Shown here: positions 15,857 through 25,340 of the stretch, piece after piece
Position numbering within the stretch: the first letter of the stretch is position 1
Layout of the letters: every line of letters starts with the position of its first letter
NCBI GenBank assembly: GCA_013390745.1
Contig: JACASX010000006.1
Span: 1 to 56,616 of the forward strand
Length of the DNA stretch: 56,616 bases
Reading direction: 5' to 3'
Origin: Marine Group I thaumarchaeote
GTDB taxonomy: Archaea > Thermoproteota > Nitrososphaeria > Nitrososphaerales > Nitrosopumilaceae
Notes under the pieces: generated by a model
What the model saw: only the letters and a program-made list of their open reading frames with translations
The model's database searches: none
Told to the model about the DNA's origin: nothing
Program-made: the position numbers and the translations under genes

Positions 15857-17194
15857 TTGTTGCAAGATGGATTCATTACTTTTGTAAATCATGCATCAGT
15901 AATATTTTCACATAAGAACATTCGACTTATTACTGATCCTTGGTTGTTTGGACCTGCGTTTAATAATGGTTGGAAATTGTTATCACCATCTAAATTTGAT
16001 ATCAGTGATTTTGATAATATTACACATATATGGTTCTCTCATGAACATCCTGATCATTTTAGTATTCAAGTATTAAATGCAATACCTGAAAATATTAGAA
16101 AAAAAATCACAATACTTTTTCAGAATACATTAGATCATCGTGTAGCAAAGAAATGTGAACAACTAAATTTCAAACAAGTCATAGAAATGAAACCTACAGA
16201 ATACATTTCTTTAAATGATGAATTTAAAATCAAATGTGTACCTAATGGCACATACGATTCATGGTTCTATGCTGAAATTGGTGATAAAAAAGTTCTTAAC
16301 ATTAATGATTGTATGGTAGATAGTAATTCACAATCTAAGATTGTAAAGAGAATGATAGGTGATGTAGACATTTTACTAACCCAGTTTGGATATGCTAGCT
16401 GGGTGGGTAATACTGAAGATGCACAATTAAGAGTAGATGCCTCTAGAGAAAAATTACAAAGAATACAAATTCAAGATAAAATCTTCCAACCAAAATTTAT
16501 AATCCCATTTGCAAGTTTTGTTAGATTTTCACATAAGGATAATCATTACATGAATGATCAAATGAATAGAATTGAAAATGTTGAAAAATTTATACATGAA
16601 AAAACTAACTCAGTTCCAATCATTCTATATCCTGGTGATATTTGGTCTGGTAAAGAAAAAATCGATAATTCCCTTTCGATTAACAAGTATGCAGACGATC
16701 TTCAAAAAAATTTAGAATTATATGATGATCCAAAAATTATTGAATTTGATGAATTGCAGAAATTAGCATCTGCATACATTGATAATATTAAAAAGCGTAA
16801 TAATTCGACATTTATAAAATTATTACACAATCTTCATTTTTTTAAAACAACAAATATCTTTCTGAAAGATCTTAACATTTCAGTATCGTTTAACCTAATT
16901 GATGGTTTAAAAAAATCTGTATCTGATAAACTGAATGTAGACATTATCACTGACTCTGATTCTCTTTCATTTGTCTTTTCTTGGGATTATGGGGTTGATA
17001 CATTATTTGTCAACGCTAGATTCCGAACGTCTGGAGGTAAAATAATGAATTTCTTTCGCCTATTTTTAATAGGCACTTTAAATAATAATGGTCGAACTTT
17101 TCCATTTGGTGTTATAGGATTTCTATTGAATGAACGAAGTATGTGGAAAACTAAATTCTTAGAAATTATACTAGGGAAGTATGACTTAAAATGA
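15857..17194 (+). CDS. CMAH-like metallo-beta-lactamase-fold protein (no Rieske domain), copy 1
   Basis: A 445-residue MBL-fold protein. Residues 27-39 read DPWLFGPAFNNGW and residues 62-67 carry the metal motif HEHPDH. The first motif is the signature of the C-terminal domain of CMP-N-acetylneuraminate hydroxylase (CMAH: DPWL-x-GPAF-x-x-GW then ISHMHSDH). The Rieske iron-sulfur domain that starts true CMAH is absent. Further features match: a VLNINDC segment and a downstream IIPFASFV segment like CMAH's CPFAGYFV. About 150 extra C-terminal residues follow. A role on CMP-nonulosonate or a related amino-sugar is attractive because the locus makes such sugars, but this is inference. The start is TTG at 15857 or 15860. 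Twenty bases separate it from the beta-propeller gene. Confidence 0.75.
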   Translation: MLQDGFITFVNHASVIFSHKNIRLITDPWLFGPAFNNGWKLLSPSKFDISDFDNITHIWFSHEHPDHFSIQVLNAIPENIRKKITILFQNTLDHRVAKKCEQLNFKQVIEMKPTEYISLNDEFKIKCVPNGTYDSWFYAEIGDKKVLNINDCMVDSNSQSKIVKRMIGDVDILLTQFGYASWVGNTEDAQLRVDASREKLQRIQIQDKIFQPKFIIPFASFVRFSHKDNHYMNDQMNRIENVEKFIHEKTNSVPIILYPGDIWSGKEKIDNSLSINKYADDLQKNLELYDDPKIIEFDELQKLASAYIDNIKKRNNSTFIKLLHNLHFFKTTNIFLKDLNISVSFNLIDGLKKSVSDKLNVDIITDSDSLSFVFSWDYGVDTLFVNARFRTSGGKIMNFFRLFLIGTLNNNGRTFPFGVIGFLLNERSMWKTKFLEIILGKYDLK

Positions 17195-17213
17195 AACTTT
17201 TTGCATTAAACAT

Positions 17214-18431
17214 ATGAAAAAAACTGTCATTATTGGAATCATTTGTGGATTAGTACTATCCGGATCTTTAATTTACGTATTGTATGATGATACATCTCTT
17301 CGATATAATGTTGGTACATTAGTTGGTGTAAAAGATAAACCACAGATTCTTGATGATAATTTTGTAATAAGTGAAGTGATAGTTGGAATTGAAAGTGTAA
17401 CTGCACTCACTTTTATTGAAAACGACATTCTTTTCCTTGAAAAAGAAAGTGGTAAAATTAGACATATTCAAAATGGTATACTTGTTGATGAACCACTTTG
17501 GGATTTTCAAGTAAAACAGGAAGGATGTAACTGCTATACTGAATCTGGATTATTGGGAATAACTTCAGTAGATTCTTATGTTTATGTCTATGTAACTGAG
17601 GAATTGAATCATGACGAACCAAATGTAGAAAATAGAATCTATAAATTTACATGGAAAGATAACAAATTGCAAAATCCATTATTGCTTCATATTCTACCTG
17701 CAGATGAGCTCGTGCATCATGGTGGTGCGTTGGTTTCAGATTTAGACGAAAATGTTTTTGCTACTGTGGGTGATCAGAACCTTGAAACTTCAATACAAAA
17801 TTATGATAATGATATAATTGCTGATGCAGGAATTATTCTAAGAGTAGGCTATGATCAAAACTTTAAATCTCCATCAGCCTCCATGAATCCCCTTGATCAT
17901 TACTATGCAATAGGAATTAGAAACAGTTTTGGATTAGCTGTTGATCCAATAACAGGATATTTGTGGGATACTGAGAATGGTCCTGCAGTTTATGATGAGA
18001 TAAATCTAGTATTTCCAAAATTTAATAGTGGATGGGCTAAGATTCTTGGACCATCTAACGAAATTGTATCACTAAAACATACTTCTGATTTTAGCTACAG
18101 CGATCCTGAATTCTCTTGGGAGCTTACTGTTGCCCCTACTGGAATCTCATTTGTTGATGAAAAATGGGATAAATATCAAAACAGTCTTTTTGTAGGAGAC
18201 TGTAAAGGAGGTAATCTTTATCGATTTGAACTTAATGATTCTAGAGATGAATTTATTTTTGAAAACCCAGATTTGCAAGATCTTGTTTTAAATGAACTGG
18301 ATGATAATGAAGAAATCGTCTTTGGAAAAGGCTTTGGTTGTATTACTGATCTAGAATACTCATCTGATGGCTATTTGTATGTAATATCTTATCTCAATAA
18401 CGGTGCAATCTATAAAATTCATCCAAAATAA
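17214..18431 (+). CDS. Glucose/sorbosone dehydrogenase-like beta-propeller (copy 1)
   Basis: A 405-residue extracytoplasmic protein with an N-terminal membrane anchor or uncleaved signal (residues about 4-25). It then follows the soluble PQQ aldose-sugar-dehydrogenase fold: a GLLGITS blade, VHHGGALVSDLDENVFATVGD (His-Gly-Gly, catalytic-base region), GIRNSFGLAVDP with TGYLWDTENGP, and a C-terminal YLYVIS blade. The His of the HHGG motif and the Arg of GIRN are kept, so PQQ-type chemistry is possible, though a PQQ source is not visible here. It faces outside and could oxidise or bind a surface glycan. A paralogue at 28832 lacks the motif His. It may be co-transcribed with the CMAH-like gene. 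Confidence 0.82.
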   Translation: MKKTVIIGIICGLVLSGSLIYVLYDDTSLRYNVGTLVGVKDKPQILDDNFVISEVIVGIESVTALTFIENDILFLEKESGKIRHIQNGILVDEPLWDFQVKQEGCNCYTESGLLGITSVDSYVYVYVTEELNHDEPNVENRIYKFTWKDNKLQNPLLLHILPADELVHHGGALVSDLDENVFATVGDQNLETSIQNYDNDIIADAGIILRVGYDQNFKSPSASMNPLDHYYAIGIRNSFGLAVDPITGYLWDTENGPAVYDEINLVFPKFNSGWAKILGPSNEIVSLKHTSDFSYSDPEFSWELTVAPTGISFVDEKWDKYQNSLFVGDCKGGNLYRFELNDSRDEFIFENPDLQDLVLNELDDNEEIVFGKGFGCITDLEYSSDGYLYVISYLNNGAIYKIHPK

Positions 18432-18457
18432 TTTGGTTAGTATCATAGATGTGAAAA

Positions 18458-18467
18458 TTTTAAATTT
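18458..18467 (+). promoter_or_regulatory. TATA-like box for the GT2-GT39 pair
   Basis: Reads ttttaaattt, centred 25-26 bases before the ATG at 18488; leaderless spacing. Confidence 0.38.
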
Positions 18468-18487
18468 ATTAACTGATTGCGAATCAT

Positions 18488-19159
18488 ATGTCAGTTATAG
18501 TTTTTGTTTTAACACTAGATGAAATTGATGGGATATCAGAAATCATGCCTAAAGTCAAAAAAGAATGGGCTGACAGAATTATTTTTGTAGATGGTGGATC
18601 TACTGATGGGACAGTAGAAAAAGCCAAAGAATTAGGATTTGAAGTGATTCACCAAAAAAATAAAGGTGAAGGAAACGCCTGTCGCGTTGGAACTGATGCT
18701 ACGGAATCTGATTTTGTTATGTTTTTTAGTCCTGATGGGAACGACGACCCAGATGATATCCCAAAATTAATTCAAAAAACCAAGGAAGGTCACGATGTGA
18801 TTCATATATCTAGATTTGGAAAAAATTCTGTTAGTGAAGATGCAAATCTTTTAGACAGATTTGGAAATAATATGTTTACTTTTCTTGTAAATACATTCTT
18901 TGGTGGAAATTATACTGATGCATTGAATGGTTTTCGTATTATACGAAGAAAACTTTGGGATGAATTGAAAACTGATGCACAATATCTCAATATTGAACAG
19001 CAAATATGTATTAGACTTGCAAAACGAAAAATCCCAATTTTTGAAATTGATGGTATAGAACCTAAACGAATTGGTGGTGAACGAAAAATGAGACCATTAA
19101 CAACTGGTGCGCAGTTAAGTTACCAAATTATCAAAGAATTCATTTTTTGGAAGTTTTAA
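18488..19159 (+). CDS. GT2 glycosyltransferase, dolichol-phosphate-mannose-synthase-like
   Basis: A 223-residue GT-A glycosyltransferase of family 2. It shows FVDGGSTDGTVEKA (nucleotide-binding), the DxD-like SPDGNDDPDD and the acceptor-side motif ALNGFRIIRRKLW. The C-terminus has no membrane helices, as in the short archaeal DPM1-type enzymes. It would transfer a sugar from a nucleotide donor to polyprenyl phosphate at the inner membrane face. It is followed 4 bases later by a GT39-like membrane protein, which suggests that this enzyme makes the lipid-phospho-sugar that the GT39 enzyme uses outside. Confidence 0.86.
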   Translation: MSVIVFVLTLDEIDGISEIMPKVKKEWADRIIFVDGGSTDGTVEKAKELGFEVIHQKNKGEGNACRVGTDATESDFVMFFSPDGNDDPDDIPKLIQKTKEGHDVIHISRFGKNSVSEDANLLDRFGNNMFTFLVNTFFGGNYTDALNGFRIIRRKLWDELKTDAQYLNIEQQICIRLAKRKIPIFEIDGIEPKRIGGERKMRPLTTGAQLSYQIIKEFIFWKF

Positions 19160-19163
19160 CAAA

Positions 19164-20798
19164 ATGAAAAAAAAAAATATGATATATTATTTAATTTGTA
19201 TTGCATCCATCTCATTATGTTTTAAATTATTTCTTGCGGATTTTTCAATGCCAGTTAATTCTGATAATCTTGGATATGTTCTAAATGGAATCGCACACAG
19301 CAATGGAGATTTTGATCATCCATCAGCACGTTCGATAGGTTGGTCACTCTTTTTGTCACCATTCTTTAGTCTAATGAACTCAAATGATTTTCTTGATTAC
19401 TCAAATGTGGCAAAAATAATCAGTATTGGTATTTCAACAGCGACAATTTTTCTTATTTACAAAGTAGGACGAAAATTCTTTGATGAAAGATATTCCCTTG
19501 TGGCTGCATGTCTTTTTGCTTTTCTTCCCCAATTAAATTATAATTCAGTAATGGCTTTAAGTGAACCTTTGTTTATTTTTTCAGTCATCACATCATTTTA
19601 TTTTTTGTTAAACAGCAAATCAAAATTTATCATAATTGCATTAATTTTTGCAGCTTTTAGTTATTGGATTAGACTTAACGGAATAATTTTGTTCTTAATA
19701 GTATCAATTACATACATACTGACTTTCAAAAAATCTCGTATTTTTTTAAAAAATTATGGTATCGGTTTAGTAGTATTTCTGATAATTATTTCACCAATGC
19801 TATTACAAAAATATGAACAATTTGACGATCCTTTTTATTCTTCATATCAGGGCACAATATTTTCAGAGAATTATGAAGAATTGATATCAAATATTTCATT
19901 AAATACAAAAACTTCCGCATCATTATATATTGAAAATAATGGAATTCTAGATTTTATTTACACATTTTTCATTAGCGGATTTATTAATTCTGTTATATTA
20001 TTATCTAAAATTTCATTTCCTTACCTGTTTATTTTAATTCCATTAGGAATTTTATTTTCATTTAGAGCTTTTGATCAGAAATCACAATATACCAAAGCAA
20101 ATTGGATTTTTATTTTAAGTTCAATATTTCTAATGTCGTTTATTTTATCAATTATTCCTGAACAGCGTTTCTTGTTCTTTTTGATGCCATTTTTAATATT
20201 GTTTTCAGTTATTCCAATACAGCGTGTAACTGAATATGGTCTTAGTACATTTTCATTGTCACGAAAGCAAAAGGATATTTTCCTTGTAATTGTTATAATC
20301 ATTATAATAATTCTTTCAGGATTATTCACATTGAGGTATGAAAAATTGGATCCAGTTTTAGAGAATGAGAAAATGGATTTTGCAAAATATGCTCTGGAAA
20401 ACCTTCATGGTAATACATTAAGGGATTTTGGTGGTGCTACTGATTACATTAATTCTGTAATACTACTTGATCACAATGATTTTCAAGATTTTAAAATTCG
20501 TTCTTGGGCAGACGGTACTGAAAGAAATAAATTTGCTTATCAAGAAACTAGTGTCTCAGCTATCAACATTGAGGATTTAGTTTTAAAAGGAGAGTCACTC
20601 AATCTTAATTATTTGATTTCTAATCAACATACTACATTTTTTTATCCATACATTGATCAAGTCTATCATAACGAAAAACAATATCCATATCTAATCAAAA
20701 TATTTGATTCCAGTGAATATGGATATGAAAAATTAAAGATTAAAGTTTTTGAAATTAATTATGAAAAATTTCATAAAAACTTTGAAATAAAAAATTAA
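19164..20798 (+). CDS. GT39/ArnT-like polytopic glycosyltransferase (copy 1)
   Basis: A 544-residue protein with about 11 hydrophobic segments and a short extracytoplasmic C-terminal domain. The first loop has the acidic pair expected of GT-C enzymes (PVNSDNLGYVLNGIAH, about residues 31-46), and FFDERYSLVAACLFAFLPQL matches the ArnT/PMT region. Family members use dolichyl-phosphate sugars to glycosylate proteins or lipids outside the cell. It sits directly after the DPM-like gene and ends 9 bases from a convergent paralogue (20808), with which it shares the C-terminal pattern NEKQYP, FDSSE and FEINY. Acceptor unknown; the surface layer or lipid is likely. Confidence 0.82.
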   Translation: MKKKNMIYYLICIASISLCFKLFLADFSMPVNSDNLGYVLNGIAHSNGDFDHPSARSIGWSLFLSPFFSLMNSNDFLDYSNVAKIISIGISTATIFLIYKVGRKFFDERYSLVAACLFAFLPQLNYNSVMALSEPLFIFSVITSFYFLLNSKSKFIIIALIFAAFSYWIRLNGIILFLIVSITYILTFKKSRIFLKNYGIGLVVFLIIISPMLLQKYEQFDDPFYSSYQGTIFSENYEELISNISLNTKTSASLYIENNGILDFIYTFFISGFINSVILLSKISFPYLFILIPLGILFSFRAFDQKSQYTKANWIFILSSIFLMSFILSIIPEQRFLFFLMPFLILFSVIPIQRVTEYGLSTFSLSRKQKDIFLVIVIIIIIILSGLFTLRYEKLDPVLENEKMDFAKYALENLHGNTLRDFGGATDYINSVILLDHNDFQDFKIRSWADGTERNKFAYQETSVSAINIEDLVLKGESLNLNYLISNQHTTFFYPYIDQVYHNEKQYPYLIKIFDSSEYGYEKLKIKVFEINYEKFHKNFEIKN

Positions 20799-20807
20799 TA
20801 TAAATTA

Positions 20808-22394
20808 TTATAAAAATAAATCATAATTGATTTCAAATATTTTGATATGAAAATTGTGTCCAGATTCAGATGAATCATACACTTTTTTTAAAAATGGATA
20901 TTGTTTTTCATTTTGAAAAATTTCTTTTAAAAAATGATTATTTATATTATCATTATCCAAAACCAGATGGGTTAAACCTTGTTTTTGTGCAAATACAAAG
21001 TAATCTTCCATAACCGAAAATACATTTCCAGATTTATTTCCCATATTAATTATTTCTATTCTATCCCTCTGTTTTGCGTCCGTACTTAACATGGGAAAAT
21101 TTTCTAAGACATCCGCATCTGACCATTTTAAGTATTGTATTGCAATGTAATCTCTATTAACACTAGTAGCTATCTGATTAATAACAAAAGAAATTTCATA
21201 TTTTTCCTTTTCCGTTTCAAAATCTATAATGGTAAAATTTAAGAAAATGGATGAAACCAAAATTATTGAAATTATAACTCCCGCAAAAAATACCTTAGGT
21301 TTTTTAATTTTTTGTTCAATTAACTGAATAAAATATACTGAAATTATACAAAAGATTGGAAGAAAAATATAGAGATATCTTACATCCTGAAAACCTCTAG
21401 AATATGCATAAAATGCAGGAATTAAAAAGAATAATCCAAAGAGAATTAATGTCCATTTTTTTTCATCCCGTTTCTTGATCAAATTAAAAATTCCATATGG
21501 TAAACAAATCAAAAACAGTGGTATTGAGACTAACAAAAAATATTTGCCTAAAAATGATATTCCTTTACTTAGAAATTCTAAAATTATATTATTTCCTTCA
21601 TCCTCTATCATTCCTGAATAGTATTCTCCGCCTGCTAAAACATGACTTGTTAATCCGTCGTCTCCCGTTGATTCAATACGCAAAAGTCCCATTGGCAACA
21701 AAATCATAGTGAAAATTACAATTGCAATAAAATATGTGAGAATTTGTTTTTTATTTTTGTGAAATCTGACAAAATACATTATTGTCATTGGAATTATAAT
21801 CAGTAAACCTTCATATCTAATTAGACAAAATAATGCTGCAGCTATAAATGAAATTATAATAATTTTATTATTTTTACTTAGAAAAAGAACTAATGTTATA
21901 GTTCCCAATAATAAATAAAGTGGCTCTGTTATTCCTAATAATGAATTTTCAATCAATCTTGGTTCAAACGCAAATAGAGCTGCTACAACAAGAGAATATT
22001 TTTCATTAAAAAATTTCCGACCCAAAAAATAAATCGGGATTACAGTTACTACCGAAATTAAAATACTAATTACTCTCTGAACATTCATGTAATCCAAAAA
22101 ATTTGTTGAGTCAATTAATGAAAAAAATCCTGATAAGAAAATCGGCCACCCATTGTTTGGGAATTGAGTATCAATCTTTGGAGAAATTTCAGTTGGTAAT
22201 TTTCCTAGAATTGAAACATCATTTGCATACCAAAAATATGATGTTCCATCATTGTCCAGTACTAAATCAAACGGAACTAAATACAATCTAATTGCAAGGC
22301 TTAATCCACCAATTAATGCTAGAATGAATATAGGATTTTTGATTAGATTAATTATATTTTTTTCATAATTAATTTGCCTATTTTCTGTCATCAT
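20808..22394 (-). CDS. GT39/ArnT-like polytopic glycosyltransferase (copy 2)
   Basis: A 528-residue multi-span protein, paralogous to the 19164 gene: the acidic loop VLDNDGTSYFWYANDV (about 50-65), then FFNEKYSLVVAALFAFEPRL, and a C-terminal domain ending with NEKQYPFLKKVYDSSE. It would use a dolichyl-phosphate sugar as donor outside the cell. Its start overlaps the flippase gene upstream by 17 bases, which implies translational coupling; the DPM-like GT2 at 23559 lies next upstream. The order GT2-flippase-GT39 mirrors the GT2-GT39 pair on the other strand. The two GT39 genes meet tail to tail. Confidence 0.82.
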   Translation of the reverse strand: MMTENRQINYEKNIINLIKNPIFILALIGGLSLAIRLYLVPFDLVLDNDGTSYFWYANDVSILGKLPTEISPKIDTQFPNNGWPIFLSGFFSLIDSTNFLDYMNVQRVISILISVVTVIPIYFLGRKFFNEKYSLVVAALFAFEPRLIENSLLGITEPLYLLLGTITLVLFLSKNNKIIIISFIAAALFCLIRYEGLLIIIPMTIMYFVRFHKNKKQILTYFIAIVIFTMILLPMGLLRIESTGDDGLTSHVLAGGEYYSGMIEDEGNNIILEFLSKGISFLGKYFLLVSIPLFLICLPYGIFNLIKKRDEKKWTLILFGLFFLIPAFYAYSRGFQDVRYLYIFLPIFCIISVYFIQLIEQKIKKPKVFFAGVIISIILVSSIFLNFTIIDFETEKEKYEISFVINQIATSVNRDYIAIQYLKWSDADVLENFPMLSTDAKQRDRIEIINMGNKSGNVFSVMEDYFVFAQKQGLTHLVLDNDNINNHFLKEIFQNEKQYPFLKKVYDSSESGHNFHIKIFEINYDLFL

Positions 22395-23544
22395 AACCCC
22401 CTTTTTTTATACTTAGCATCAAAATTATTGATTCTACTGCTATTGCGATTACATGTATTATCGCAAGCCCAACAATCCCCAAGATCGGTCCTAACAAAAT
22501 AAATCCTACTATAATAATCCCGACTGAGATTATATTTGAAATTAAAACCGACTTACTTTTTTCTTCAGATAATAATTTTGATGTAAAGATCAGAACTAAA
22601 TTTCCAAAGAAAACACTTAAGCTTAAAATCTGTACCGCTACTACTGTTTCAATATATTCTGGAAATAGAGTAGGAATTATTATTGGGGCTAAAGTTATAC
22701 CTAAAATTGTTATAATTATCGAAAGTGCTACTGCATACTTTTTAACTTTTAGTGTATCTTTTCCAGCAGAATCTAATGGTAAAATAAACTTGAAAATAAT
22801 TGATGAAAATATCATCATCACAGCAATGAATTGTAACGCTAGAGAATAATTTCCTAATAATACAAATCCAAGAATTGGTGCTATGATTAATTTATCAATC
22901 TGCCCGCCGAATCCTCCTGCTAAGGTATTAAAATAATTATTTGCTATAAAACCAGTTCTAGTTTTTAATAATGAAAAATTGGTTTTTGTCGTTTTGAATT
23001 CTTTAATAAAAAAATAACTGTATGGAATGAAACTACTTGCTAACCCATAGATTATTCCTTCTGGACCAAACATAAAATAAAATCCAATTCCCAATGATAG
23101 CGTTAAGCCTTTTTGTAAGATTATCAGTTTTGAATATTTATTAAATAATCTTCTTCCTAGCAGTACTGAGTTTACTGATTCAAATATTACATATCCAAAG
23201 AGTAACGCACTCACATCTAGCCTGGATAATAGAATGTATATGACTATTGAAGAAATAATTGTTGGAACGATCGATAAAATGTATAATGTAGATTGTATAT
23301 TCAGGTTCTTTGCCGAATAAACTGTTAATGCAGATGAATTTCCTACTAATGAAAATAATTGTGCAATTCCTGCAATACTAATGAGATAATGAATTTCTCC
23401 ATATGATTCTGGCGTTAAAACTGCTGCAATATAGAACCAAAAAAATGCGGATAAGCCTGAGCCTAACAGATCTCCAATTCCTATTGGTATTAGACCATTC
23501 TGCATCCCAAATTTTTTGGATATATTTTGCCAAATATCTTTCAA
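22378..23544 (-). CDS. Oligosaccharide flippase (Wzx/MATE-like)
   Basis: A 388-residue protein with about 12 hydrophobic segments and the polysaccharide-transporter (MOP/PST) pattern: an N-terminal GIGDLLGSGLSAFFWFYIA segment, a central NYFNTLAGGFGGQIDKLIIA motif and a C-terminal repeat of helices. Such proteins flip lipid-linked glycans across the membrane. It is the only clear flippase in the window, so it is a candidate exporter of the surface oligosaccharide. Its end overlaps the GT39 start by 17 bases, and 14 bases separate it from the GT2 gene upstream; the three form a minus-strand operon. Confidence 0.84.
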   Translation of the reverse strand: MKDIWQNISKKFGMQNGLIPIGIGDLLGSGLSAFFWFYIAAVLTPESYGEIHYLISIAGIAQLFSLVGNSSALTVYSAKNLNIQSTLYILSIVPTIISSIVIYILLSRLDVSALLFGYVIFESVNSVLLGRRLFNKYSKLIILQKGLTLSLGIGFYFMFGPEGIIYGLASSFIPYSYFFIKEFKTTKTNFSLLKTRTGFIANNYFNTLAGGFGGQIDKLIIAPILGFVLLGNYSLALQFIAVMMIFSSIIFKFILPLDSAGKDTLKVKKYAVALSIIITILGITLAPIIIPTLFPEYIETVVAVQILSLSVFFGNLVLIFTSKLLSEEKSKSVLISNIISVGIIIVGFILLGPILGIVGLAIIHVIAIAVESIILMLSIKKGGYDDRK

Positions 23545-23558
23545 GATGTACCAAAAAT

Positions 23559-24446
23559 TTAATTAGAATTATTTTCTCTTACTACACTAACTAGGCTATA
23601 TAGCAGAATACTTGTAATAAGTAGTACAACCGCAATTAAAACTGTACCTGCCGCAACGATTGTGAGATTTGTATTCAATCTTCCAATTTCCGAATAATAT
23701 TGTGTTGCTGCGTACGTAAAAGAGAAACCAATAATAAAAAATATCAGAGAAGGAATACCATAGAATTTTAATGGGTGCTCAATTGACGTATATTTTATTG
23801 TACTGAGAATTACTGACGAACCGTGTGAGATTGGATTATGCGTTGATGTATCTCCCGAGTATGTAATTTTGATTGGTACCTCTGAGATTCTAAAATTCTT
23901 ACTACTGGCCTTTATCAAAATTTCAGTTGATATTCCCATACCTAATTCTGATGGATTCAATTCATTGATCACTTTTTTTGAGTATGCTCTAAACCCACTC
24001 TGAGAATCAGTTAATTTTTCTTTTATTGTTACATTGGTAATTTTTGTAATTACTTTAATACCTATTTTTCTATAAGACGGAACATCTTTTTCATTCTCAT
24101 CTAAAAATCTAGAACCAATTACAATTTCAGATTCACCGTTAATTATTGGATTTATAACATTTTGAATATCTTGGACTCTATGTTGTCCATCAGCATCAAA
24201 TGTTACTAAAATTTCACCATTCAAGTCTTTTGCCTTTAAAAAAATACTTCTAATAGCTGCTCCATAGCCCATATTTTTTTCATGTTTAATTACTAACGCT
24301 CCTAATTTTTCTGAAATTTTAGATGTTAAATCTGTTGAACCATCATCACACACGATGATTTTATCTGCAATATTCGTTAATTTTGTAATTATTGGGGCAA
24401 TATTCTTTTCTTCATTAAATGCTGGTATTCCTACAATTATCTTCAT
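23559..24446 (-). CDS. GT2 glycosyltransferase with two C-terminal membrane helices
   Basis: A 295-residue DPM/GtrB-like protein. The GT-A domain has VGIPAFNEEKNIAPII (6-ish to 20), VCDDGSTDLTS, DADGQHRVQD (DxD metal site near 104-106) and SQSGFRAYSKKVINEL. Two hydrophobic helices near residues 230-250 and 262-286 anchor it. Expected activity: transfer of a hexose from an NDP donor to polyprenyl phosphate. It leads the minus-strand GT2-flippase-GT39 operon. Donor unknown. Confidence 0.87.
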   Translation of the reverse strand: MKIIVGIPAFNEEKNIAPIITKLTNIADKIIVCDDGSTDLTSKISEKLGALVIKHEKNMGYGAAIRSIFLKAKDLNGEILVTFDADGQHRVQDIQNVINPIINGESEIVIGSRFLDENEKDVPSYRKIGIKVITKITNVTIKEKLTDSQSGFRAYSKKVINELNPSELGMGISTEILIKASSKNFRISEVPIKITYSGDTSTHNPISHGSSVILSTIKYTSIEHPLKFYGIPSLIFFIIGFSFTYAATQYYSEIGRLNTNLTIVAAGTVLIAVVLLITSILLYSLVSVVRENNSN

Positions 24447-24553
24447 TTTTAGTCCTTTTTCTTGGTTTTAGGATTTTAGCCTATAAAATATACTACTCAA
24501 AGTTTTTTCCATTAATCCTAAATTTTTAATACATTTTGATATTTTTCAATAGA

Positions 24554-24563
24554 AAATATAATT
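24554..24563 (+). promoter_or_regulatory. TATA-like box for the dideoxysugar pair
   Basis: Reads aaatataatt, centred about 28 bases before the ATG at 24587, in the 140-base divergent spacer. Confidence 0.38.
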
Positions 24564-24586
24564 AAACTACTTGCGTAGGATTTCCT

Positions 24587-25336
24587 ATGATAATTGAAGA
24601 AATAAAAATACTTTTAGAAAAAAATGGGTATATTACAAATGCTGAAACTCTTATGCGTATTCAGACTATGGTAGAATCTATACGTGATGATAATCAATTA
24701 TACAAACTTGATTATATCATAAAATGGTTCAATAAAAAAAGAGAAGAATCAGATATGACTGTACAAGAAATTGGAATTAATGATCTAGATAAATGGAGTG
24801 TTGATAATAACTCTGGAAACATATCTCATGATTCAAAAGGATTTTTTGAAGTAATTGGTGTCAAAGTAACAAACACTTTTGATCGTGAAGTTGGAAAACA
24901 AGGATGGATGCAACCAATGATTGGGAAAAATCCTGGAGGAATATTGGGTCTACTCATGAAAAAAATTAATGGAGTACCACATTATTTAGTTCAGGCAAAA
25001 GCTGAACCTGGAAATATTGGAAAATTACAATTGTCACCAACTCTTCAAGCAACTACAAGTAATCTTTTGAAAGCTCATGGGGGGCTTAAACCATTGTTTG
25101 CAGAATATTTTGATGAGCCTAAAAATGCAAAAATTATTTATGGAAAATGGCAATCAGAAGACGGTGGAAGATTTCATTTAAAATCAAATTTCAACATGAT
25201 TGTAGAAGTAGATGAGAATGAACAATTACAAATTCCTGATTCATACATTTGGGTAACATTGTTTCAAATAAAGCATCTATTGAAAATTGAAAATTTTGTC
25301 GGACCACATATACGAGGAATAATATCTTATCTTTAG
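24587..25336 (+). CDS. NDP-hexose 2,3-dehydratase, single-repeat form
   Basis: The family is recognised from QAKAEPGN (136-143) followed by QLSPTLQAT (148-156) and a later HGG, the conserved core of NDP-hexose 2,3-dehydratases (EvaA/TylX3/KijB-type). These remove the C2 hydroxyl of dTDP-4-keto-6-deoxyglucose on the way to 2,6-dideoxysugars. The usual bacterial protein is about 450-480 residues with two tandem copies of the domain; this one is 249 residues with one copy plus an N-terminal helical part. It would need to dimerise to rebuild the two-repeat unit. The next gene, 4 bases later, is a matching 3-ketoreductase-like enzyme, which supports the assignment. Confidence 0.8.
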   Translation: MIIEEIKILLEKNGYITNAETLMRIQTMVESIRDDNQLYKLDYIIKWFNKKREESDMTVQEIGINDLDKWSVDNNSGNISHDSKGFFEVIGVKVTNTFDREVGKQGWMQPMIGKNPGGILGLLMKKINGVPHYLVQAKAEPGNIGKLQLSPTLQATTSNLLKAHGGLKPLFAEYFDEPKNAKIIYGKWQSEDGGRFHLKSNFNMIVEVDENEQLQIPDSYIWVTLFQIKHLLKIENFVGPHIRGIISYL

Positions 25337-25340
25337 AACA

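Noticed and set aside
15852-15887. ATG at 15852 as start of the CMAH-like gene
   Set aside because: It is out of frame with the gene and reaches a stop after 11 codons; the TTG at 15857 or 15860 is in frame with the conserved domain.
24587-25336. 2,3-dehydratase gene as a broken half of a two-repeat gene
   Set aside because: The next gene starts 4 bases later and is a complete, different protein; no remnant of a second repeat is seen, so a natural single-repeat form is more likely.
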